NCBI RefSeq assembly: GCF_965223525.1
Contig: NZ_OZ245005.1
Span: 1,488,001-1,552,000, forward strand
DNA from: Leptofilum sp965223525
Lineage (GTDB): Bacteria; Chloroflexota; Anaerolineae; Promineifilales; Promineifilaceae
Direction of reading: 5' to 3'
DNA length: 64,000 bases
Position 1 is the stretch's first letter, and the number at the start of each line of letters is the position of its first letter. Positions 34,754-41,993 of this stretch are shown here, piece by piece. A program made the translations under genes and the position numbers. Under the pieces are notes generated by a model, which saw only the letters and a program-made list of their open reading frames with translations, was not told the origin of the DNA and ran no database searches.

Positions 34754-36022
34754 ATGAAGAAAACAGACGTTGTAATTATTGGTGGTGGGCCTGGCGGTGC
34801 AGCAAGTGCTATCAATTTGGCTAAACATGGTATTCGTTCAATCATCATCGAAAAAGAAACGTTTCCCCGGTTTCATGTTGGAGAATCCATGACAGGTGAA
34901 TGTGGTCAGGCTGTTCGTGACCTGGGTTTAGAGGCAGAAATGGCAGGGGTTCCAAAAACTATCAAACATGGTGTTACAGTGTATGGAAAAGGTGGTAAGG
35001 GTAGTTTTTGGTTACCAGTTATGAAACGCAATGAAAATGGTGAGCTTGTCAAAAATTTCACTTGGCAAGTTAGGCGCAGTGATTTTGACAATATTGTGTT
35101 GGAAAAGGCTATCCATAATGGAGCTGAACTCGTGCGCGGCAAAGTTATTAAAGCACTGCAAAAAGAGGATGGCACTGTTTATGGAGTTGAAGTTAAGCTA
35201 AATGATGGTTCCATAGAAACTATTGAGGCTGAAATTGTGCTGGATGCTTCTGGTATTGCTACATTTTTATCCACAACTGGTATAGCCAGTAAGAAGGAGC
35301 GTGGTAAATACGATAGGCAAATTGCTATTTACTCACATGTAAAAGGTGCCAAGCGTGACGAAGAAGATAATACGCTAATTTTTTATGAAAAGAAAAATCA
35401 TTGGGCGTGGTTTATTCCAATTGATGAAGAGACTGTGAGTATCGGCGTGGTTACACCATCTGATTATTACCGCGAATCAAACGAAGAAATGCGAGATTTT
35501 TATTTGCGTGAGATGCACAAGATTAATCCTTCACTTTCGGCGCGGGTGCCTGATGTGACGTTAGTCGAAGAGGTCCGGGCAACAACAAATTATTCTTACC
35601 ATGTGCACAATTTTACCGGTAAAGGATTCCTATGTGTTGGAGATGCTCATCGCTTTATTGATCCAATTTTTTCTTTTGGATTACATTTTGCATTAAAAGA
35701 GGCGAGTTTTGCTGCTGATGCCATTGCTGCGTATTTGAATGATGGCGTTGGACGTGATTTAGAGAATCCTTTTGAAGCTTATCAAGAGCATTGTGAACTT
35801 GGTATGGATACTATTCAAGAAGTATTGGATTGCTTCTGGGCAAGCCCACTATCTTTCGCGTTTTTTGCCCATGAGCGATACAACGAGGATTTCATTGACA
35901 TCTTTGCTGGCCGTATTTACCAAGAGGAACCGTCTCGTGGATTACAGGCCGTGCGAAAAGTTAATGCAAAAATGGCTCAGTTAGCTGAAGAACAACCAGA
36001 ATTGTTAAACCATGTTTCTTGA
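34754..36022 (+). CDS. FAD-dependent halogenase-like oxidoreductase 1
   Basis: 422 residues. The N-terminal FAD motif is VVIIGGGPGGAASA, and WAWFIP (217-222) is the W-x-W-x-I-P motif used to tell flavin halogenases from monooxygenases. GDAHRFIDPIFSFGLHFAL is the second FAD motif. The segment after the first motif reads GESMTGECG rather than the common GESLIP, so I am less sure it is a halogenase than for the next gene. The gene is clearly AT-richer than the NRPS genes (about 37-40% GC in the lines I counted, against about 60%) and has no ACGGCCGT, which suggests recent arrival. Expected to halogenate the pyrrolyl group or another aromatic unit using FADH2, chloride or bromide and O2. Confidence 0.8.
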   Translation: MKKTDVVIIGGGPGGAASAINLAKHGIRSIIIEKETFPRFHVGESMTGECGQAVRDLGLEAEMAGVPKTIKHGVTVYGKGGKGSFWLPVMKRNENGELVKNFTWQVRRSDFDNIVLEKAIHNGAELVRGKVIKALQKEDGTVYGVEVKLNDGSIETIEAEIVLDASGIATFLSTTGIASKKERGKYDRQIAIYSHVKGAKRDEEDNTLIFYEKKNHWAWFIPIDEETVSIGVVTPSDYYRESNEEMRDFYLREMHKINPSLSARVPDVTLVEEVRATTNYSYHVHNFTGKGFLCVGDAHRFIDPIFSFGLHFALKEASFAADAIAAYLNDGVGRDLENPFEAYQEHCELGMDTIQEVLDCFWASPLSFAFFAHERYNEDFIDIFAGRIYQEEPSRGLQAVRKVNAKMAQLAEEQPELLNHVS

Positions 36023-36144
36023 ATAAGATCAGGACTTCACAGACGTTGTGATTGCCTTTAAGCTCCGAAGATTGTTAGTTAGTGGGTAGAAGCCCAATAA
36101 AAATTTCAAGTTAACCTAAACCTATTAAAGAAAAGGTGAAAAAA

Positions 36145-37476
36145 ATGGTAAATAATGGAAATATCCCAAAAAGCTGTGATGTAGTCGTCATGGGCGGTGG
36201 CCCGGCTGGCAGCCATGCAGCTACCTTGCTGGCTCAACGTGGTTACGAGGTTGTGTTGTTTGAAAAGGCTCGCTTTCCCCGCCCGATGGTTGGCGAGAGC
36301 TTGATTCCGCATTTTTGGAAGTTCATGGATCATTCTGGCGTGACGTCCAAAATTGAAGCGGCAGATTTTTTGGCCAAGGCCGGTGGGATTACAGTTTGGA
36401 ACGGCCGTATTCATCAATTTTCGTTCTCGGCTTTTGGTTACGATCGGCCAGCCTTGCATGTAGAGCGGGATGTATTTGATGACGTCCTGCTGAGACATGC
36501 AGAATCTGAGGGCGCAACGGTATTTGAAGAAGTAAGCGTTAAGGGTGTTGATTTTTCTGATCCAAAACCAATTGTTAGCTACCACAGTATGCAAGATGGT
36601 ACACGCGGGGCTGGCAAAATCCAGTGCCGTTATGTGATTGATGCTTCTGGCAACAGCTCTATTCTGGCAAAACAGTTTAAATCACGTCGGCTCGTTGAAG
36701 GCCACCGTACCTTCCTAGGTATGTGGGGCTATTTCACCGGCGGTAAATATATTGGTGTAGATGGCAGTAGCTACGGTACAGAAAGCATTGGCAAGGTTGC
36801 ACCAGTTACCTTTATCTCCTCACACGATGATGGTTGGGCTTGGCATATTCAGCTAAAAGACAAAATTAGCATTGGGTTGATCATTAATACTAGCAATGTA
36901 AAGCGCATGGGCAAAAAGGAAATGGAGCCTTATTTCTTGTCCACAGTTCGTAATATTCCTTACTTTAAGGAGCTGCTGGAAGATGCCACCTATCAAGAAG
37001 GTTCAATGGCATTCCGACCAGATTACTCCTTCTACTCCACCAAGCCAGCAGGCCCGAACTTTGGCTGTATTGGGGATGCAGGTGCCTTTGTAGACCCGAT
37101 CTTCTCGCACGGCTGTCAAGCGGCTTTCTACTCCGCATCAGTTTGTGCCTGGGCTGCTGAATCTGCCTTCAGACGTCCTGACCGCGCAGAAAATTACGGC
37201 CGTTTACTCCAAAGACGTCTACAGCAACACTATGGCTTCTCCCGTTCGCTGGCCCTGGGCGATTATGGTGGCGATGGTGTTGATCCAGACCTCGTCATTG
37301 ATTTGATGAAGTCAATGCCGCTTGTTGAGTTAGAAATGATGTTGGTAGCCTCCGATATTTCCAACCGCTCCACAAACTTCCACGAAATGGCTAAGCAGGC
37401 TGGCATTCTGGAAGAGGATTTTGCTGACGGCATCATGTCCGGTAAGGCACGGGTGCTGGACACGTTAAACGTATAA
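36145..37476 (+). CDS. FAD-dependent halogenase 2 (PltA-like)
   Basis: 443 residues. VVVMGGGPAGSHAATLL is the FAD motif, GESLIPHFWKF matches carrier-bound pyrrole/phenol halogenases, GWAWHIQ (230-236) is a slightly altered W-x-W-x-I-P motif, and GDAGAFVDPIFSHGCQAAF the second FAD motif. In the context of the proline-to-pyrrole genes it probably halogenates pyrrolyl-S-carrier. The ATG at 36145 is chosen over GTG 36136 because AAAGGTG (36132-36138) is a ribosome site. A 13-bp inverted repeat follows the stop. Confidence 0.88.
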   Translation: MVNNGNIPKSCDVVVMGGGPAGSHAATLLAQRGYEVVLFEKARFPRPMVGESLIPHFWKFMDHSGVTSKIEAADFLAKAGGITVWNGRIHQFSFSAFGYDRPALHVERDVFDDVLLRHAESEGATVFEEVSVKGVDFSDPKPIVSYHSMQDGTRGAGKIQCRYVIDASGNSSILAKQFKSRRLVEGHRTFLGMWGYFTGGKYIGVDGSSYGTESIGKVAPVTFISSHDDGWAWHIQLKDKISIGLIINTSNVKRMGKKEMEPYFLSTVRNIPYFKELLEDATYQEGSMAFRPDYSFYSTKPAGPNFGCIGDAGAFVDPIFSHGCQAAFYSASVCAWAAESAFRRPDRAENYGRLLQRRLQQHYGFSRSLALGDYGGDGVDPDLVIDLMKSMPLVELEMMLVASDISNRSTNFHEMAKQAGILEEDFADGIMSGKARVLDTLNV

Positions 37477-37499
37477 ATATAAATATATGCACTTTATTG

Positions 37500-37553
37500 C
37501 TTTTCGGTGACTTTGCCCCTGGATTTTTCAACAATGGTTTAGTCACCGAAAAG
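37500..37553 (+). terminator. Inverted repeat after halogenase 2
   Basis: CTTTTCGGTGACT (37500-37512) and its perfect complement AGTCACCGAAAAG (37541-37553) with a 28-base loop. No T-run follows directly. Likely a processing, attenuation or partial termination site between the halogenase and the carrier protein genes. Confidence 0.55.
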
Positions 37554-37699
37554 TAAAAACTCAATTTTCCTCAATCAATAATTTTCCTTAACGTTGTAAG
37601 ACTTTTCTAAAGAATTCGTTGCTAAATTATTGGCACATTACCAGAGTAGTAATCGTTAAATTCTCTGGGCCTTATTAAATCCAAATGGGAGACAAAAAT

Positions 37700-37939
37700 A
37701 TGAACGCATCTGTAGTTTTGAAAGAATACATCCGCGAAGAATTGATGAATGGTGCTAGCAATGAGCTAGATGAGAGCGAAAATCTGTTGGCTGCTGGCAT
37801 CATTGATTCTCTTGGTATTTTGCGCCTGGTTTCATTTGTAGAAGAAAAATTCGGTATCGAAGTACCGGACGAAGACGTGACGATTGATAACTTTCAAAGT
37901 GTGAAATCCATGTCTGATTACGTGGCTTCCCAAAGCTAA
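37700..37939 (+). CDS. Free peptidyl carrier protein (PltL-like)
   Basis: 79 residues of carrier-protein fold with the attachment Ser in AAGIIDSLGILRLVSF (about residue 35). The D-S-L-G-I form matches stand-alone prolyl/pyrrolyl carriers. The ATG at 37700 is preferred over 37685 because GGGAG (37687-37691) sits 8 bases before it. It would hold proline from the A enzyme at 33070, then pyrrole after the dehydrogenase, then halogenated pyrrole. It is separated from the halogenases by a hairpin-bearing spacer, so it may be made in a different amount. Confidence 0.88.
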   Translation: MNASVVLKEYIREELMNGASNELDESENLLAAGIIDSLGILRLVSFVEEKFGIEVPDEDVTIDNFQSVKSMSDYVASQS

Positions 37940-37951
37940 AGTTTGATTGAA

Positions 37952-38005
37952 GGGAATGAGTTACTGTCTTTGAAACGGCCGTCTAGCCACAAGGTACTCA
38001 TTCCC
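37952..38005 (+). terminator. Inverted repeat after the carrier protein gene
   Basis: GGGAATGAGT (37952-37961) pairs with ACTCATTCCC (37996-38005), with an ACGGCCGT in the loop. No T-run follows, so termination is uncertain. Confidence 0.45.
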
Positions 38006-38088
38006 AACAAAACGGACGACAGCGAAATCTATCCGCGATTCCAGCAATCCCCCACAACCACAGCCATCGCAGCCGAATCGCATAGTCT

Positions 38089-38133
38089 GAACCTGAGGTA
38101 TTTTAGATGAAACAAATCTACTGCCTCAGGTTC
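38089..38133 (+). terminator. Second inverted repeat before the acyltransferase gene
   Basis: GAACCTGAG (38089-38097) pairs with CTCAGGTTC (38125-38133); inside it, TAGAT and ATCTA can extend the pairing. With the hairpin at 37952 it makes this 235-bp spacer a likely transcript boundary. Confidence 0.5.
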
Positions 38134-38174
38134 TTAGTTCCACAAGGATCTATTCCTAAAGGATGTAATCCTAA

Positions 38175-39344
38175 ATGACCAGAAGATTTTTACTGCTCAT
38201 GGGACTGGGTATTTTGGGTTTAATCCTGAACCATTCAGCCACCTTTGGGTATCAAGCAACATTTGATTTGGCCTGGCGGTATCGCCCAGAGGTAGCAACT
38301 ACTTGTGAAGACCTAACCCCACCTGTGCGCTGCCCCAACTATGATCAGGTTCATTCTCCAACTTATTGGGGTCTTACAGTCGTTCGCCGATTTATTGCCT
38401 TTGGGGTGCCGGTATTCTTAATGGTATCTGGCTATTTCATTGCCTTTGCCGCCGGGCGCAAAGATGCCCGCATAAAATGGCCAATCCTTAAAACTAGAGT
38501 TGTGGGATTGGCCATACCATACCTGGTTTGGTCAATTATCATATTTGTGGGTCAAGCGATCTTCTATAATCGTGTTTATTTTTCTGACAATATTTACCTT
38601 ACTGCATGGGAATACATACGGCGACTGTTAGTAGGTGGCGCGACTGGCTCCTATTATTACATTCCGTTACTTATCCAACTTTATTTACTTTCTCCAATTT
38701 TGGTGCCGCTGGCTAAAAATCGTTGGAAAGGTTTGTTGATAGGTACGGCCGTACTCATGATCTTTGTAGAGACATTGCGTTATCTCCAGCTTTTTGGTTT
38801 GGGCGAACCCGTCGTACCCACCTTGATCAAGCTCACACCGCTGTGGTTCTTCCCTCGTCGTCTCTTTTGGTTTGCCCTGGGCATTGTCTTTGGCTTCCAC
38901 ATCGGCGACTTTAAGCCATTTTTTGTGCGCCATAAAAATAAACTTGTTTTCGGCACTGTTCTATTTTACCTGTTGTCGCTGGTGGAATTTGAAGTTCTGC
39001 TGGCAGCCTCTGGCCAGCCGTGGATTGACTTCTTCTCCACCTACACAACCAATATTTATGCTGGCCTGTTCATGATGGCGATGCTGTCGGTGAAAAAGCT
39101 CAAGCTGCCCTACACCCCGCAAATTATGGATATTGGTGCCAAAGCCTTTGGCATTTATCTGATTCATGAGCAGGTGCTAGAGCTGGTGGGAACCCTTATG
39201 TTCCGCTTTACCCCCTGGATTCTTGGATACCAGATTTTGTACCAGCCCATCATGATTGTGAGCGCGCTGGGCGTACCGCTTTTGTTAATGTGGGCAGTCA
39301 GCCGCTCGCCTGCCAAAAAGCTATACAAATATTCGTTTGGTTAG
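38175..39344 (+). CDS. Membrane acyltransferase (acyltransferase 3 family)
   Basis: 389 residues with about ten hydrophobic helices and the acyltransferase-3 pattern: the early short motif NHSATFGY (His near residue 19), RRFIAFGVPVFLMVSGYF (about 75-92) and LIHEQVLELVG near the end. This family moves acetyl or other acyl groups to sugars, antibiotics or peptides at the membrane. It lies in the middle of the biosynthetic genes, 15 bp before a C-T-TE gene, so acylation of the product or of a surface glycan is possible. Confidence 0.8.
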   Translation: MTRRFLLLMGLGILGLILNHSATFGYQATFDLAWRYRPEVATTCEDLTPPVRCPNYDQVHSPTYWGLTVVRRFIAFGVPVFLMVSGYFIAFAAGRKDARIKWPILKTRVVGLAIPYLVWSIIIFVGQAIFYNRVYFSDNIYLTAWEYIRRLLVGGATGSYYYIPLLIQLYLLSPILVPLAKNRWKGLLIGTAVLMIFVETLRYLQLFGLGEPVVPTLIKLTPLWFFPRRLFWFALGIVFGFHIGDFKPFFVRHKNKLVFGTVLFYLLSLVEFEVLLAASGQPWIDFFSTYTTNIYAGLFMMAMLSVKKLKLPYTPQIMDIGAKAFGIYLIHEQVLELVGTLMFRFTPWILGYQILYQPIMIVSALGVPLLLMWAVSRSPAKKLYKYSFG

Positions 39345-39359
39345 AGGAGAAATCGCTGA

Positions 39360-41894
39360 ATGCAGGCTTCAACGACTGTAGAAAACAGGCCATCGGCACT
39401 GCCGGAGGACATTTATACCAACTCTAATCTGACCAAATTGCAGATGATTTATTGGGTGGGGCAAAGCCTGCGACCCAACACTGCTCTCTTTAATGTGGTT
39501 GTTACCTTCCGCTGGCAAGCACCTGTGGACGAAGCCATTTTTGCCGAGGCATTTGCCAAAATTGTTGAGCAGAGTGATGCACTCCGCACCGTCATTCGAG
39601 AGGAAGCGGGTGTACCAAAGCGCATTGTGTTAGATGCTCCACCTCAGCCATTGCAATTGCTAGACTTTTCTAACGAAGCCAATCCAGAAGAACACTGGCA
39701 TCAGTGGGTTGAGAAGCGGCGGCGTCAGAGGCTTGATTTGGGGAAGTGCGCTTATGATGTGGTTTTGGTGAAGCTGGCCGAGGCTGATTACTGCTGGTTT
39801 GTCAATCAACATCACCTTGTATCAGACGCAGCGTCTTTTTACCTGGTGTATGATCATGTCATGGCGCACTATTTTGGGGCGTTGGAAAGCGATCAGATGG
39901 GCGCGTTGCCACAATTGCCGACGTTTGAATCCTTTTATGAATTTGAACAAGGGTATCGTACCTCTCCGCGCTATCAAAAATCTGCGGCATATTGGCAAAA
40001 AGCGTTGGCTGACGGTGTTGAGCCTTTGAAGTTTTACGGCCGTTCCCCCAAGAAGAAAAGCCACAACGTGCAGCGTATTCGGGTTCCGTTAGACGTTGAG
40101 CGGTCACAGCAAATAAAGGATACTGTCCAGCGGCCCGGCGTTATCAAAATGACGCATGATTTGGGCATGCTGAATGTGCTGCTGACGCTCTACTTTGCCC
40201 AACTACACATTATGACGGGCAATGACCGGTTGGCCACCATGATGCCGTTCCACAACCGACCCACCGAAGCGATGAAGCAAACCATTGGCCTGCTAATGGA
40301 AATTGCCCCGCTGCTTGTCACCTTTGAGGAAGGCGAAACGTTTGCCAGCCTAACCAAGAAAATCAGCAAATCACTCCAGCGTACGCTGGTGCATTATCAG
40401 TATGGTTCGGCCGTTGCTTTGCAAAACAACCTGCTGGATCTGATGTTCAACTTTCATCACCGTCCGGAACTGCATTTTGGAGATGCACCTGTCACGCAGG
40501 AGTTGGTGCATCCGGGGGTTGGCAGCGATAGCTTTGCCCTGCACATTCATGAATTTGAGGCAGACGGTGCGCTGACCTTTTTCTTCGATTTTCATGAAGA
40601 TGTCTTTACCTTGGCTGAACGTGAACTGACGCTGGATATTTTTGAGAAGTTGCTGGGCGCTTATTTGGCAAATTCTGAGCTGCCTTTGAAGGAGCTGAAT
40701 TTGCCAACGGCCGTTTTCCAAACAGCCGTGACCAATGACGAATTCCAAAATGGAACAACCGCTCCCGCCAAAGCAGCGTTTGTTGCCCCGCGTGATGCGC
40801 TAGAACAGCAATTGGCTGATGCTTGGCAAGCTGTACTCGGCGTAGAAAAGATCGGCATCCTCGATGACTTTTTTGATCTAGGTGGCAATTCCTGGACGGC
40901 AGTTCGCCTGTTTACCGAGTTGCAATCAGTCACTGGACGCAACCTGCCGCTGGCAACGTTGTTCCAGGCACCCACAATTGCGGCTCTGGCCAACCTGATG
41001 CGGCAAGGGGGAGATCGTGAGACCTGGACTTCCTTAGTACCAATCCGCAGCAAAGGCAGCAAGCCGCCGTTTTTCTGCATTCACGGAGTCACAGGGGATA
41101 TTTTGTGGCTAAAAGATTTAGCTGATTTGATGGACGATGACCAGCCGTTTTACGGCATCCAGGCGCGTGGGCTGGATGGGGAAGCAGAGCCATTTGATCG
41201 CCTGGACGAGATGGCAGCCTACTACTTGCAGCAAATTCGGCAAGTGCAGCCAACAGGCCCGTACTACCTGGGCGGCTACTGCATGGGCGGCGACATTGCC
41301 TACGAGGTGGCACGCCAGTTGCAAGCAGCCGGAGAGGAAGTGCCGATTTTAACAGTCATTGATCCCCCACCGGCAGATTTGAGTGAACGTGCGCCGCTGA
41401 ACGGCCGTTTCCTCATTGATTTTGTGCGAAACAGCCCGTACTGGCTGCGTGAATTTATGCGTTTGGGGGGTGGTGAAATAGCCTCTCGCATTCGGCGCAA
41501 AGGGCGTGTGGCTTTGCGTTCGCTCTGGCAAAAAGCCCGTTCTCAATCTGTAGATGAGGGCGTGACCGCGACCGATGTGATTGATCAGGCAGATGATTTG
41601 CCTGAATATCGGCAAAAATTGATTGAATCTCATATTGATGCGCTGCAGCATTACACGCACGCCGGGTACGATGGCGAGGTTATTGTATACGAAGCGCAGA
41701 GTCGCCCCCTGCTAAACCCTGGCAATCATGCCAATGAATGGATTGATTATGTCAACAGGCCAATTACGGTGCGAACCGTTTCTGGCTCACATAGCAGCAT
41801 GCTGCACAAGCCGCATGTCATTCAGTTGGCCCAAGATTTACAAGACAGCTTAGACCAGGTGCGAAACGCGCAGAAAATGGAGCTAGAACGCTAG
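39360..41894 (+). CDS. Free-standing C-T-TE protein 1 (no A domain, Cys thioesterase)
   Basis: 844 residues. The C-like domain (about 20-440) has NQHHLVSDAAS with His151-152 and Asp156; the usual Gly after Asp is Ala. A later FHNRPTEAMKQTIGLLMEIAP block is shared with the next gene. The carrier domain has LGGNSWTAV with Ser511. The TE (about 560-844) has GGYCMGG with Cys641 in place of Ser. AGAGGAGAAAT lies before the ATG. With no A domain it must take its building blocks from other carriers. The nearby pyrrole carrier is the obvious candidate donor. It is a close paralogue of the next protein. Confidence 0.88.
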   Translation: MQASTTVENRPSALPEDIYTNSNLTKLQMIYWVGQSLRPNTALFNVVVTFRWQAPVDEAIFAEAFAKIVEQSDALRTVIREEAGVPKRIVLDAPPQPLQLLDFSNEANPEEHWHQWVEKRRRQRLDLGKCAYDVVLVKLAEADYCWFVNQHHLVSDAASFYLVYDHVMAHYFGALESDQMGALPQLPTFESFYEFEQGYRTSPRYQKSAAYWQKALADGVEPLKFYGRSPKKKSHNVQRIRVPLDVERSQQIKDTVQRPGVIKMTHDLGMLNVLLTLYFAQLHIMTGNDRLATMMPFHNRPTEAMKQTIGLLMEIAPLLVTFEEGETFASLTKKISKSLQRTLVHYQYGSAVALQNNLLDLMFNFHHRPELHFGDAPVTQELVHPGVGSDSFALHIHEFEADGALTFFFDFHEDVFTLAERELTLDIFEKLLGAYLANSELPLKELNLPTAVFQTAVTNDEFQNGTTAPAKAAFVAPRDALEQQLADAWQAVLGVEKIGILDDFFDLGGNSWTAVRLFTELQSVTGRNLPLATLFQAPTIAALANLMRQGGDRETWTSLVPIRSKGSKPPFFCIHGVTGDILWLKDLADLMDDDQPFYGIQARGLDGEAEPFDRLDEMAAYYLQQIRQVQPTGPYYLGGYCMGGDIAYEVARQLQAAGEEVPILTVIDPPPADLSERAPLNGRFLIDFVRNSPYWLREFMRLGGGEIASRIRRKGRVALRSLWQKARSQSVDEGVTATDVIDQADDLPEYRQKLIESHIDALQHYTHAGYDGEVIVYEAQSRPLLNPGNHANEWIDYVNRPITVRTVSGSHSSMLHKPHVIQLAQDLQDSLDQVRNAQKMELER

Positions 41895-41993
41895 GATTTA
41901 GCAGGCTTGGCCATCATTGCTTGTTGTTCAGACGAGAGATATAGGGTTTTTGACATCGTATGTCAGACGATGGAGCGAGAATTAGCAACCTGA

